A DNA stretch of 64,000 nucleotides, from contig CAIWFH010000074.1 in NCBI GenBank assembly GCA_903911925.1, positions 1 to 64,000 on the forward strand. Reading direction: 5' to 3'. Positions 42,153 through 51,527 of the stretch are shown piece by piece; within the stretch, counting starts at the first letter, position 1; every line of letters begins with the position of its first letter. The notes below the pieces were generated by a model. The model had not been told where the DNA came from. It did no database searches and worked only from the letters and a program-made list of their open reading frames with translations. The stretch is from an uncultured Acidobacteriaceae bacterium. GTDB lineage: Bacteria; Acidobacteriota; Terriglobia; Terriglobales; Acidobacteriaceae. Both the position numbers and the translations under genes were made by a program.

Positions 42153-44360
42153 ATGCGCCGTACGCTTGCCGTCTTCAGCCTGTTCGCCTTTGCCTTCACT
42201 CTTTCAGCCCAACCCCCGGCCCCCTCCGTCGCAAAGGCCAAACCCGCTGCACCGCAGGCACAGCCCGCCCAGCAGGTGGTCAAAGACCTCCCCGTCCGCA
42301 AGGTCGTCCTCTACAAGAACGGTGTCGGCTACTTTGAACACGCGGGCTCCGTCACCGGCAACCAGCGCGTGGCCATCGACTTTACCTCGCCGCAGTTGAA
42401 CGACGTCCTGCAGTCGCTCACCGTCCTCGATCAGGGCGGCGGCCGCATCGCCGCGGTCAACTACAACTCCACCACCCCGCTTGCCGAGCAGCTCAAATCC
42501 CTCTCCCTCGGCATGACCGACGACCCCAGTTCCACGGAGCTCTTCCAGGCCCTCCGCGGCCAGCGCGTCGAAGTCACCGGAGGCCCCGGCGGCCCCATCA
42601 CCGGCCGTCTCATGTCGATTGAGACGCGCACGCAAAGGCTCCCCGTCGAGAACGCCGACGCTGACAACAATCCCGGCGCCACCCGCGGCCCAGCCATCGA
42701 AAAGTTCTACCTGACCCTCATCGCGTCCAGCGGGGCGGTGCGGGTCATCGAACTTACCCCCGCGCTCAGCGTCCGCCCCCTTGACGCCAACCTCCAGGGC
42801 CAGCTTGACCGCTATCTTGAGCTGCTCTCCACCACGCATGCCAACGGCCTGCGCCACCTGACCCTCGACTCGTTGGGCCAGGGCCAGCGCGAGGTGCGCG
42901 TCAGTTACATCAGCGAGGTCCCGGTCTGGAAGTCCACATACCGCCTCGTCTTCCCACGCGCGGCCAATGGCTCTGCCACCGTCCAGGGCTGGGCCGTCGT
43001 CGATAACACCGTCGGCGCGGACTGGGACAACGTGCAGCTCTCGCTCGTAGCCGGAGCTCCGCAAAGCTTCATCCAGCCCCTCTCGCAGCCCCTCTACACT
43101 CGCCGCCCAGAAATCCCCATCAGCACGGAAGCGCAGACCACTCCGCAGACGCATGAGGCTGCAGAAAGCAATAGTGGACTCGTACCACATGACATAAAGA
43201 TGGTCGTCACGGAGGAAGCACCTCCGGCTCGAGGGTTCGGAGTCGCAGGGATGCAAGGCCTTGGAGGCAGCAGCTCAATGGGTGCGGTATTCGCCAAGCC
43301 GAAAATGTCCGCAGCCCCGCCGCCCGAGCCGGAAGGCGGCGTCTACCGCCCCAGCGACGCCATCCAGGAAGGCGACGTCTCCACCAACGCCTTTGACGAC
43401 TTCTTCGAGTACGCCCTCACCCAGCCCGTCACCATCCACAAAAACGAGTCGGCCATGGTGCCCATCCTCCAGCAGGAACTGCCCGCCGACCACGTCACCC
43501 TGTGGAGCGAGAAAGAGTCCACCCCGCTGCGCGCCGTCTGGCTTGAAAACAAGTCCAAACTCACGCTCGACTCCGGCAGCTTCTCCATCTTCGAGTCCGG
43601 CGAGTTCGCCGGCGAGGGCCTGCTCGACCCCATCCACCCCGGCGAGAAGCGCCTGCTCTCCTACGCCAACGACCAGGCCGTTCGCGTCAAGGTCACGGCC
43701 CGCGACAACCAGCGGACCCTGCACCACGTTCAAATCCAGCATGGCGTCGTTGTTGAGACCTACATGAACGTCGCCTCCGTGACTTACTCGGCTTCCAACT
43801 CCGCCGACCTCGACCGCGTCGTTCTGCTCGAGCACCCGCGTGCCAACAACGGATGGACGCTTGATGGCGACCTGAAGCCCGCCGAGACCTCGCCCAACCT
43901 CTACCGCTTCCGTCTGCCCGTTGCCGCACACTCCACGGCGACTCTCGAAGTGCGCGAGCGCGGCCCCGTCAGCACCACGGTCCGCTTGAACGCCGATGAG
44001 AACTTCTCGGTCTACCTGCTCGACTTGGTAAAGCGCGCTCCGGATGCGCTCGACAAACTCAAGCCGGTGCTCGACGCTCAGTCCGCGCTTGCCGATCTCG
44101 ATCGCCGCATCGCCGAATCAAGGAAGACCGAGCAGGCTGCGACCACCGACGAAGCCCGCGCCCGCGAAAACCTGACCGCCCTCAAGGGCAACGATGCCGC
44201 CAAGCGCTTTGTGGATGAGCTGAACCGCGCCGAAGACCTGTTGCAGTCCACCCGCAAGCAGACCGTCGACCTCGAACAGCAGAAAAAGGCAGCCGTCGAC
44301 AAGCTCAACGACCTCATCTCTCAAGTCAGCTTTGAATGGGATGTTGCCAAGACTAAATAG
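42153..44360 (+). CDS. Exported DUF4139 family protein
   Basis: A 735-residue protein with a signal sequence (MRRTLAVFSLFAFAFTLSAQ). The N-terminal part (LPVRKVVLYKNGVGYFEHAG) and the DUF4139-type segment (REVRVSYISEVPVWKSTYRL, GWAVVDNTVGADWDNVQLSL) are typical of a family related to mucoidy inhibitor A, of unknown function. Residues about 380-430 form a Gly/Pro/Met-rich spacer. The C-terminal 90 residues are a heptad-like coiled coil (LADLDRRIAESRKTEQAATT, STRKQTVDLEQQKKAAVDKL). The ATG at 42153 has AGGAGG five bases upstream; earlier in-frame starts lack a signal peptide. It is presumably periplasmic or surface-exposed. Confidence 0.85.
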   Translation: MRRTLAVFSLFAFAFTLSAQPPAPSVAKAKPAAPQAQPAQQVVKDLPVRKVVLYKNGVGYFEHAGSVTGNQRVAIDFTSPQLNDVLQSLTVLDQGGGRIAAVNYNSTTPLAEQLKSLSLGMTDDPSSTELFQALRGQRVEVTGGPGGPITGRLMSIETRTQRLPVENADADNNPGATRGPAIEKFYLTLIASSGAVRVIELTPALSVRPLDANLQGQLDRYLELLSTTHANGLRHLTLDSLGQGQREVRVSYISEVPVWKSTYRLVFPRAANGSATVQGWAVVDNTVGADWDNVQLSLVAGAPQSFIQPLSQPLYTRRPEIPISTEAQTTPQTHEAAESNSGLVPHDIKMVVTEEAPPARGFGVAGMQGLGGSSSMGAVFAKPKMSAAPPPEPEGGVYRPSDAIQEGDVSTNAFDDFFEYALTQPVTIHKNESAMVPILQQELPADHVTLWSEKESTPLRAVWLENKSKLTLDSGSFSIFESGEFAGEGLLDPIHPGEKRLLSYANDQAVRVKVTARDNQRTLHHVQIQHGVVVETYMNVASVTYSASNSADLDRVVLLEHPRANNGWTLDGDLKPAETSPNLYRFRLPVAAHSTATLEVRERGPVSTTVRLNADENFSVYLLDLVKRAPDALDKLKPVLDAQSALADLDRRIAESRKTEQAATTDEARARENLTALKGNDAAKRFVDELNRAEDLLQSTRKQTVDLEQQKKAAVDKLNDLISQVSFEWDVAKTK

Positions 44361-44373
44361 ACCCACAAATGCC

Positions 44374-44413
44374 GGGTGCCCCAGGTCTCGATTTTGAGAC
44401 CTGGGATCCCACC
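44374..44413 (+). repeat. 40-bp GGTCTC/GAGACC palindrome, copy 3
   Basis: GGGTGCCCCAGGTCTC, loop GATTTT, GAGACCTGGGATCCCACC. It starts 14 bp after the stop codon of the DUF4139 gene and may stabilise or terminate its mRNA. Confidence 0.93.
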
Positions 44414-44490
44414 ATCTCCCCAACTTTTTCATCCTCAGCGAGCCCTCCGACCTGCAAATTCGAAATCGGACTAAAAAACTCCGAATAATC

Positions 44491-44519
44491 TCGCCAGCGC
44501 CGCACACGGATGCTATAGT
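44491..44519 (+). promoter_or_regulatory. Candidate sigma70-like promoter for the small exported protein
   Basis: TCGCCA (44491-44496) and TATAGT (44514-44519) are spaced by 17 bp, about 50 bp upstream of the ATG at 44569. The -10 matches the consensus well but the -35 only partly. Confidence 0.3.
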
Positions 44520-44568
44520 GCCTCGTGGTCCCGAGTAAATACTCGCAATTCCCCTCAAAGGAGAGTCA

Positions 44569-44973
44569 ATGAAGAAAGCATCTGGAACCATTCTCGCTGT
44601 GTTCGGATTGTTCGCCCTCGTTGCCGCAAGTGGCTCTATCGCTTGGGCGCAAACCGCCGAAAGGCAGGTCAGCGCTTCACCCACCAAAGCTGAAATCGCG
44701 CAGTTCCAGGCCACGGCAGAAAAGGCCACCGCAAAGATTCAGGCTTCCCCGTCTGACACGAAGATGGTTGCCGAGGCCTCGCGGGCCAAGAGCACCGAGC
44801 AGGCAAAGTCCGTGTTGCTAAAAAATGGCTTCACTGCCAAGCAACTGGAAAGCGCGAAAATCGTCTTCCAGGACTCAACCGGCAAGGGCGGCGGCGGTGC
44901 CGCTCAGAGAGTGAAAGTCACCATTAAGGGCTCGTGCTGCCCGTTGACGATCACCATCATCATCGCGTTCTAG
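44569..44973 (+). CDS. Small exported protein with Cys-Cys hydrophobic tail
   Basis: A 134-residue protein. It has a clear Sec signal (MKKASGTILAVFGLFALVAA, cleavage after SIAWAQ), then a helical, Lys/Ala-rich middle (SPTKAEIAQFQATAEKATAK, SVLLKNGFTAKQLESAKIVF), a glycine hinge (STGKGGGGAAQRVK) and an unusual end VTIKGSCCPLTITIIIAF. The paired Cys and the hydrophobic beta-like tail are the odd features; they could form a disulfide or attach to a membrane or partner. I know no family. AAAGGAGAG precedes the ATG at the right distance, so it is surely translated. It is a single gene with its own candidate promoter. Confidence 0.8.
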   Translation: MKKASGTILAVFGLFALVAASGSIAWAQTAERQVSASPTKAEIAQFQATAEKATAKIQASPSDTKMVAEASRAKSTEQAKSVLLKNGFTAKQLESAKIVFQDSTGKGGGGAAQRVKVTIKGSCCPLTITIIIAF

Positions 44974-45144
44974 ACCAAGCGAATTCCAATCCCATCGTGC
45001 CCCACATCGCGATCCCATTGAACCAACGGACCATCAAAGGGATCGACTTCGGGAGTTCCCGATTTCACCATCGACGCGGCCAGGTTCCCGCCTGGTCGCG
45101 TCTTTGCTTTCGCGAGTCAAAACCCCGCTGACCCCGCTGCCTTT

Positions 45145-45786
45145 TCAAATCTTCCCGTTCATCGCATAGACAATAGCCCGCGCCGTCTCGTCCTCGTCCG
45201 CCTTGGACGAAATCATCAGATCGTAAAGATGGATATTGCAGAAGCTCTTGCCGAAGTATTGTTGCAGATACTTGGCTCGCTCCCCGTCCACCGTGCGCAG
45301 GCGCTGCTCAATATCGGCGCCCTTTTCCAGCCGTGTCTTCAGCCGTTGAATCCGCTCTTTTAGAGGCGCATACACAAACACGTGAAACACATCGGGCTTG
45401 TGCTGCAGCACGCACTGCGACCCTCGGCCCACAATCACGCAATTGCCGTCTTCATAAGCCTTCAGAATGATCTTCTCTGAAATCTTGACCATCTCCTCGG
45501 CGTCGAAGACCGAGTTTTCAGCCAGTTCCAGCCCCGCGGCCAGGGCAGCCGAGCGCATGGCCTGCTGGTTGATCCGCCGCAGCCACGAGACCACGTGCTC
45601 GTCGTAGTTCCGCACCACGCTCTTGTCCACGTGTGCTGCATACGCGATGGCGTCGATAATGTCGCGGTCCAGCAGTTTCCATCCCAGCCATTCGGCAATG
45701 GTCTGTGCAATCCGCCCGCCGCCGCTGCCAAACTCCCGGTTCACGGTCAATACTCGGTATCCCACCGTTCCCTCCAGTATTTCCAA
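45145..45786 (-). CDS. Cytidylate kinase-like family protein
   Basis: A 213-residue P-loop protein of the cytidylate-kinase-like (AAA_26) family. The nucleotide-binding loop is unusual: VNREFGSGGGRIAQTIAEWL, in place of GxxGxGKS/T. LDRDIIDAIAYAAHVDKSVV, GNCVIVGRGSQCVLQHKPDV and VFVYAPLKERIQRLKTRLEK complete the family pattern. Such proteins are not proven nucleotide kinases; some may phosphorylate other small molecules. It starts 11 bp after the RND/TolC frame ends and is probably the last gene of that operon. Confidence 0.88.
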   Translation of the reverse strand: MEILEGTVGYRVLTVNREFGSGGGRIAQTIAEWLGWKLLDRDIIDAIAYAAHVDKSVVRNYDEHVVSWLRRINQQAMRSAALAAGLELAENSVFDAEEMVKISEKIILKAYEDGNCVIVGRGSQCVLQHKPDVFHVFVYAPLKERIQRLKTRLEKGADIEQRLRTVDGERAKYLQQYFGKSFCNIHLYDLMISSKADEDETARAIVYAMNGKI

Positions 45787-45797
45787 AACTCTTTACT

Positions 45798-48700
45798 TTA
45801 CTCCTGTCCCAACGTTCGCACCAACTCCGCCCGAGCCGACTCGCGTTCCATCTCCGCCTGGAACAGCCCAGCCTCCGCCTCGGCCAGTTGCGCCTCAGCC
45901 TCTTTCAGCGCCGATGCATTCACGGTTTTCGCCTCCACCTGGTCTGCCGTAATGCGCCGCATCTCGGCGCGCGCAGCCACGCTTTCCCGCGCTGCCTCAA
46001 GGCCTGTTTCTGCTCGCCGCACCTTGCGCATTTCCTTCTCTGTTTCCACGCGCACCCGGCTCTCGGCGTGGCGCAGGTTCTCTTCCGCCTCTTGCAGTTG
46101 AGTCTTCCGTTCCCGCACCAACCCGCTGCGCTTGCCAAACTCCGCCAGCGTCCAGTTCATCTTCAGGCCCACCGCGCCGTTGTTCTCGCTCAGCAGCGGC
46201 ACACCGCTCTGGTACACGTACGCCGCAAGCATGCCAATCTCTGGGATATACTCCGCATGCGCCGCTGACAGGCCCGCCTTCGCCTTGGCCAGTGTCTGCC
46301 GCGCCGCGCCCACCTCGGGATTGTGCTTCAGCGCTTCACCTTCCAGATCGCCCGCGGTCGCGTCAGCGGTCTCCATCAACGGCGCGACCAACTCCACTTC
46401 GGTGTCCAGCCCCAATCCCAACAGGTCGTTCAACTCCACCTGCATGTCGCTGATGGCGTCTTCGAGCGTTCCCAACTGGTGCCGCGCGTCCGCGATCTGC
46501 GCCTTGCCTTCCAGCGCCTTCATCTCCAGCGCCGCGCCGGCCTCCACGGCATTTTGCGCCTCAGCAAGTCGTTCCTCTCCGGCTGCAATCCGCAGTTCCG
46601 CTGCCTGCTTGCGCCGCTCAGCCGCAAGCAGGCCAAAGTAAATCTGCTTCACCTTCAGCGCCACTTCGTCCCTGGCCCGCTGCGCATCGTTCCGCGCCAC
46701 GCCCGCATCCGCTTTTGCCACATTCACGGCGGCATGAATCTTGAACATCTCCGTAATCGGCTGGGCAAACGTTGTCCCCGTCAGCATGAAATTCTGGTTT
46801 CCCAACGGAATCGAAATGCTCTTCCCAGGAATCGGCCCATCGCCCGGATAAACTCCCAACGCACCCTGCGGTATCACCAGGTGGTCCATCTCGCCCAGGT
46901 GCACCGCATAGCTCTCATTCTTCAGCACCGGAAAGTAATCCGCCTGCGCTTCGGTCACCCGCGCGTCCATTTCTTTCGCCTTCAACTGCGCCAGCTTCAC
47001 CGTGGAATTCTGCTTTCCAGCCAACGCCACAGCCTCCTCAAGCGTAATCCGCCGCGTTTCCGCCTGCGCTACACAAGTCACCACCAGCATCAAGAGCAGC
47101 GCCACAGCAGCCGGGTGCCCCAGGTCTCGCTTTTGAGACCCGGGAAACCACTGACCCCAAGAGTTGCTCGCGCGCCTCCCATGCGCCACCACAAATAGCA
47201 CCGGAATCACCACCAAGGTAAAGAACATCGACCCCAGCAGACCAAATGCGATGACGCTGGCCAGCGGCGACCACATGCTCGAACCGGAAAGAATCATCGG
47301 CGTCACGCCCACCGCTGCGGCCATCGACGTCAAAAAGATTGGCCTCAGCCTGCGCTCGCCCGCCTCCAGCGCCGCCTGTTCCAGTTCCACTCCAGCCTTC
47401 ATCCGCTCGTGGATGTAGTCGATCAGAATGATCGAGTTGCGCACCACCAGTCCACCCAAACTCACAATGCCCATGAACGCCGTAAACCCAAACCGGTTGT
47501 GGGTCATCAGCAACCCCAGCGCGGCTCCCGGCAGCGCCAGCGGAAACGCCATCATCACAATCAGCGGATCGATAAGGGTCTTGAACTGGAACAGCAGGAT
47601 TAAGAAAATCAGCACCAGGCTGATCATCAGCGCGTGTTGCATCTCGCCAAATGTCTCGTCCTGGTTCTCTTTTTCGCCGCCATATTCGATGCGGTAGCCC
47701 GCCGGAAGCGTCATCGCATCCACCTGCTTCCGTGTGCTGTTCAAAATCGTGCTGGCAAGGCTGTGACCATCTGGAAACGCACGCACCGTCAGTGTGCGCA
47801 CGCCGTTGCGGCGCACGATCCTGCCCGGCTCCCACTCCGGCGTCAGCGTGGCCACAGCGCCCACCGGTACGCGCGCCCCAGTCAGCGGCGATGTCACATA
47901 TGTATCCGCCACGTTCTCAAAGTCCTGACGGTTCGCGGGGTTAAGCCGCAGCACCACGTCCACGTCGCGATCACCCTCCCAGTAAGTGGTCATCGGAGCG
48001 CCTTCAAAGCTGCCCGCCAGTTGTTGCGCGATGCCGGCGTTGGTCAGCCCTAATGTATTCGCCACTTGCTCGCGCACATTTACGCCCACCTGCCACGCGT
48101 CTTCGTGCCAGTCGGTGTGGATGTAGGTGGCTCCACGCGTATGCCGAAGCACGTTCTCCACGCGGTCGCCCAGCGTGCGCAGTTCGGCTTCGTCTTCGCC
48201 CACAATGCGCACTTCCACCGGAGCTTCCATCACCTGCCCCTGCTGCAACTCCTTCACCTGCACGCGGGCCTCGGGCGCGGTTTCTCCCATGCGCAGCCGC
48301 AACGCCGCCACAAGTTGCGGTGTGCCCTTAACGCGCTTCGTATTCACCAGTACCTGCGCATAGTTTGCCGCCGGTGCCTGCGGGTTCACGTTGTAATAGA
48401 ACCGCGGCGCGCTCGATCCCAGAAAACTCGTATAGCTTTGAACGAGCGACTCGCTGGCAAGCACAGCTTCAATCCGCCGCACCGCCGCGTCCGTGGCCTC
48501 AATCCTTGTCCCCTCGGGCAGCCACACGTCCATCACAAATTGAGAACGCTCCGCCAGCGGAAAGAACTGCTGCGGCACCAGCCGCAAGATCACCAGCCCC
48601 AACACAAACGTAATCGCCCCGCCAATCAACACTTCCCGCTTGTGCCGCATGGCCCGCTTGATGATCTTGTTGTAGAGATGCTGCATCCGGTCCAGCGGAG

Positions 48701-50228
48701 TCAGTTTGCGCCCGGCTTCTGTTTCTTCCTGCGCATGGTCCTTCAGTCCCTTGCGGATGAAGTAACGCGCTGTCAGCGGCGTCAGCAGCATGGCCACCAC
48801 GTATGAACTGCCCAGCGCCGTAGCCACTGCGATCGGCAGCGCGCGAATGAACTCGCCCACCGCTCCCGTCAACAGCAGCAGCGGCAGAAACGACGCAATA
48901 ATCGTCAACGTCGCCGTCAGCACCGGAACCGCCATCTCTGTCGCGCAGCGCCACGCCGCGGTGTCGATGGGCATCTTGCGGTCCAACAGTTCCACGTAGT
49001 TGTCGGCAATCACGATCGCGTCGTCCACCACCATGCCCAGCACGGTAATCAGCGCGGCGATTGAAACCTGTTGCAGTTCGATTCCAAAAACGTTCAGCAG
49101 CGCAAACGTAATCGACACGGTTACTGGAATGGCCACCGCGCTAACCAGCGCCACGCGCAGAGGCAGCAGCAGGATGGTCACCAGGATCACCGCCACAATC
49201 GCGATCCCAAACTCGCGGAAGAAATCCGACACGCGCTCTTCAACCACCAGCGGCTGATCGGCCACCAGGTCGAGCTTCACCCCCGGGGGAAGGGAACTCG
49301 CAATGTTCTTCAGCTCTTTCCGCACGGTGTTGCCGAAGCTCACTATGTTGTTGCCTTCGTGCATCTCCACGGCCAGCAGAATCGCCGGCTCGCCGTTGAT
49401 GCGCGCATACTCTGTCGGGTCTTTGTACACCCGCTCTACGTCCGCCAGATCGCCGATATACACCGGCAGTCCGGTCGGCGAAACGTCCACCATCACCCGC
49501 TTGATTTCGTCTTCGGCTTGCAGTTGCCCGCCTGATTCGATTGGCACCTTGCTCGGCCCTGCCCCCACGCGCCCCGCAAACGCCACCGTGTTCCGCCCGC
49601 CGAGAGCCTGCATCATCTTCTGCGGGTTCACGGCATACTGCGCCAGCCTTTCAGATGAAGACGAGATGTCAATTTCTTCCCTCTGGTCGCCGATGCGCTT
49701 GATCTTTGAAACCTCCGGAATCGTGCGCAGCCTTGCCTCCACCGTCTGCGCATAATCCTTCAGTTCCCTTGGCCCGTAGTGGCCGCCATGCACCGCAATC
49801 AGCACCGCCGTAGTGTCGCCGAAGTCCGAATCCACCATGGGGCCGCGCACCCCGGCAGGAAGCCCCGTCGCCCTGAGTTGTGCCAAATCCAGCCGCAGCT
49901 TCGACCAGAATTCGTCAGGACTGGCGACGGACTTGTTGAGCTCGACATTCACCACCACCACGCCGTTGCGGGTTGTGGAGAAGGTCTTCTCCCGCCGCAC
50001 TTCCGCAAACCGGAAGAGCCGCTCCTCAATCTTGCGCGTGACCTGGTCTTCGACTTCCCCAACTGTTGCGCCCGGGTAGATGGCGGAAACAATCCCCGTA
50101 TGGATCGTGATCTTGGGGTCTTCGCGCCGCGGCATGGTAAGCAGCGCATACACGCCGGTAATGAAAAGCATCGCCGCGAGCACCAGGGTTACCTGCGGAT
50201 GGCGAAGCGACCAGCGGACGGGGTTCAC
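45798..50228 (-). CDS. RND efflux pump fused in frame to a TolC-like outer-membrane channel
   Basis: A 1476-residue frame starting at GTG. Residues 1 to about 1025 are a complete RND transporter: [20 protein letters not shown] start, two periplasmic domains, TMs with IVLGMVVDDAIVIADNYVEL and FTAFMGIVSLGGLVVRNSII, ending FTLVVIPVLFVVAHGRRASN. Then WFPGSQKRDLGHPA is read from a 40-bp palindromic repeat. From about 1042 a TolC-type protein follows: internal signal-like AVALLLMLVVTCVAQAE, RRITLEEAVALAGKQNSTVK and long coiled-coil hairpins. Normally these are separate genes. The internal hydrophobic segment could send the channel through the membrane and be cleaved after AQA, releasing two proteins; or the TolC part could start at GTG 47105. 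It overlaps the adaptor gene by four bases and is repressed by the TetR operon logic upstream. Confidence 0.9.
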   Translation of the reverse strand: MNPVRWSLRHPQVTLVLAAMLFITGVYALLTMPRREDPKITIHTGIVSAIYPGATVGEVEDQVTRKIEERLFRFAEVRREKTFSTTRNGVVVVNVELNKSVASPDEFWSKLRLDLAQLRATGLPAGVRGPMVDSDFGDTTAVLIAVHGGHYGPRELKDYAQTVEARLRTIPEVSKIKRIGDQREEIDISSSSERLAQYAVNPQKMMQALGGRNTVAFAGRVGAGPSKVPIESGGQLQAEDEIKRVMVDVSPTGLPVYIGDLADVERVYKDPTEYARINGEPAILLAVEMHEGNNIVSFGNTVRKELKNIASSLPPGVKLDLVADQPLVVEERVSDFFREFGIAIVAVILVTILLLPLRVALVSAVAIPVTVSITFALLNVFGIELQQVSIAALITVLGMVVDDAIVIADNYVELLDRKMPIDTAAWRCATEMAVPVLTATLTIIASFLPLLLLTGAVGEFIRALPIAVATALGSSYVVAMLLTPLTARYFIRKGLKDHAQEETEAGRKLTPLDRMQHLYNKIIKRAMRHKREVLIGGAITFVLGLVILRLVPQQFFPLAERSQFVMDVWLPEGTRIEATDAAVRRIEAVLASESLVQSYTSFLGSSAPRFYYNVNPQAPAANYAQVLVNTKRVKGTPQLVAALRLRMGETAPEARVQVKELQQGQVMEAPVEVRIVGEDEAELRTLGDRVENVLRHTRGATYIHTDWHEDAWQVGVNVREQVANTLGLTNAGIAQQLAGSFEGAPMTTYWEGDRDVDVVLRLNPANRQDFENVADTYVTSPLTGARVPVGAVATLTPEWEPGRIVRRNGVRTLTVRAFPDGHSLASTILNSTRKQVDAMTLPAGYRIEYGGEKENQDETFGEMQHALMISLVLIFLILLFQFKTLIDPLIVMMAFPLALPGAALGLLMTHNRFGFTAFMGIVSLGGLVVRNSIILIDYIHERMKAGVELEQAALEAGERRLRPIFLTSMAAAVGVTPMILSGSSMWSPLASVIAFGLLGSMFFTLVVIPVLFVVAHGRRASNSWGQWFPGSQKRDLGHPAAVALLLMLVVTCVAQAETRRITLEEAVALAGKQNSTVKLAQLKAKEMDARVTEAQADYFPVLKNESYAVHLGEMDHLVIPQGALGVYPGDGPIPGKSISIPLGNQNFMLTGTTFAQPITEMFKIHAAVNVAKADAGVARNDAQRARDEVALKVKQIYFGLLAAERRKQAAELRIAAGEERLAEAQNAVEAGAALEMKALEGKAQIADARHQLGTLEDAISDMQVELNDLLGLGLDTEVELVAPLMETADATAGDLEGEALKHNPEVGAARQTLAKAKAGLSAAHAEYIPEIGMLAAYVYQSGVPLLSENNGAVGLKMNWTLAEFGKRSGLVRERKTQLQEAEENLRHAESRVRVETEKEMRKVRRAETGLEAARESVAARAEMRRITADQVEAKTVNASALKEAEAQLAEAEAGLFQAEMERESARAELVRTLGQE
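47113..47152 (+). repeat. 40-bp GGTCTC/GAGACC palindrome, copy 4 (in-frame between RND and TolC)
   Basis: GGGTGCCCCAGGTCTC, loop, GAGACCCGGGAAACCAC; the end differs slightly from the other copies. On the minus strand it is translated WFPGSQKRDLGHPA. In this frame the repeat has no stop codon. Confidence 0.93.
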
Positions 50229-51448
50229 TGCGCGCCTCCCATCAACTTCACCGGCGAGCCTTCGCGCACGTTCTGCTGCCCGGCCACCACCACCTGCTCA
50301 TCCGCACGGAGCCCGCTGCGAATTTCCACTTCGCTGCCTACTGGGGCGCCAACTTCCACGCTCCGGAGATACACTCTTCCCTGTTCCGGCGAGTATACGT
50401 ACACATGCACTGTTTTTTGCGCATTTTGGACAATTGCGTCGCCAGGGACTGTCAGCACGTTCATCTTCGACGAGGAGAAAATCCGCGTCTCGCTCACCAT
50501 GCCCGCGCGCAATACCCGATCCGGGTTGGCCACCGCAATCTTCGCCGTATAGGTGCGTGAAGCCGCTTCCGCCGCCACGCCCACCACTTCCACCTTGCCT
50601 TCAAATTGCCGCCCGTCCAGCGACGGAATCGTCACAACGGCCCGCGCGCCCTCGGCAACCTTGCCAATCTCCGCTTCCGGAATCCCCACCCGCACCTTTA
50701 CCGGGTTCAAATCAAGCACCGCTATCACCGGAATCCCTGCGCCCACTGTGTCGCCCACATCAATCCGCCGCATGCCCACAAACCCTGCAATCGGCGCGCG
50801 CAACTGGCAATCCGCCAGCCGCTTTTGCGCCTCGTGCATCTGCGCCGCCGCGGCCCGCGCCTGTCCGTCGGCCGAATCCTTCTCTTCCGGCCGCGTCCCA
50901 ATTTTCGCCATTGCGTAGCGCTGCTCCGCCGCCTGGTAGCCCGCCTCAATTTTCTTGAAGTCGCTGGCTGCCAGGCTCCGGCGGTCGTAAAGGTACTTCA
51001 TCCGCTTGTACTCGTCCTGCCAGCGCTCGAAATCGATGCGCGCCTGCTCCAACTCTTGGGGCCGCAGACCGGCGTCCGATTTCCGCTGCACGGCTCCCGC
51101 CGCGTCCGCCTGCCCCTTGGCCGCTTCGTAGGCATTCCGGTAATCGGTCGCGTCCAGCTCCGCCAGCACCTGACCCTGCCGCACCGCTTGGCCTTCTTCC
51201 ACCAACACCTTCGCCACCCGGCCGGCAATCTGGAAAGCCGCCTGCGCCGTGACATTGGCCTCCACAGCTCCGCTGGCCGCAACCGTCACAGGCTGCTGTA
51301 CACGATTGGGTACCCGCACACGCACCGGCACCACCTGGTCAGCCGCCACCGGCGCGGATGGCCCGCATCCCCACAGGGGTAGCAAAGCCAGTAAACAGAG
51401 CGAATAGAGGGGAGAGGGAACCAAAAGGGAATTTCTTTTTTCGATCAT
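50225..51448 (-). CDS. RND efflux periplasmic adaptor (membrane fusion lipoprotein)
   Basis: A 407-residue HlyD/AcrA-type adaptor linking the inner-membrane pump to the outer-membrane channel. The N-terminus [20 protein letters not shown] ends in LLPLWGC, a lipoprotein-like site at Cys28. The lipoyl halves ([20 protein letters not shown] and [20 protein letters not shown]) flank a coiled-coil hairpin ([20 protein letters not shown]), followed by beta-barrel ([20 protein letters not shown]) and membrane-proximal domains. The ATG at 51446-51448 has AAGGAAG upstream; TTG 51466 is less likely. It overlaps the pump start by GTGA. Expression is probably repressed by the divergent TetR protein. Confidence 0.93.
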   Translation of the reverse strand: MIEKRNSLLVPSPLYSLCLLALLPLWGCGPSAPVAADQVVPVRVRVPNRVQQPVTVAASGAVEANVTAQAAFQIAGRVAKVLVEEGQAVRQGQVLAELDATDYRNAYEAAKGQADAAGAVQRKSDAGLRPQELEQARIDFERWQDEYKRMKYLYDRRSLAASDFKKIEAGYQAAEQRYAMAKIGTRPEEKDSADGQARAAAAQMHEAQKRLADCQLRAPIAGFVGMRRIDVGDTVGAGIPVIAVLDLNPVKVRVGIPEAEIGKVAEGARAVVTIPSLDGRQFEGKVEVVGVAAEAASRTYTAKIAVANPDRVLRAGMVSETRIFSSSKMNVLTVPGDAIVQNAQKTVHVYVYSPEQGRVYLRSVEVGAPVGSEVEIRSGLRADEQVVVAGQQNVREGSPVKLMGGAQ

Positions 51449-51467
51449 GTCTTTCTTCCTTGACAAG

Positions 51468-51491
51468 AAAAGAATGACACGTCATTCTTTT
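51468..51491. promoter_or_regulatory. Palindromic operator for the divergent TetR regulator
   Basis: AAAAGAATGAC (51468-51478) and its exact complement GTCATTCTTTT (51481-51491) are separated by AC. This 24-bp perfect palindrome lies in the 79-bp gap between the adaptor start (51448) and the TetR start (51528), where one bound dimer could block both promoters. Confidence 0.85.
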
Positions 51492-51527
51492 CTTTGCAAC
51501 CCCCGTGCAGGAGATATCACCCAGAGA

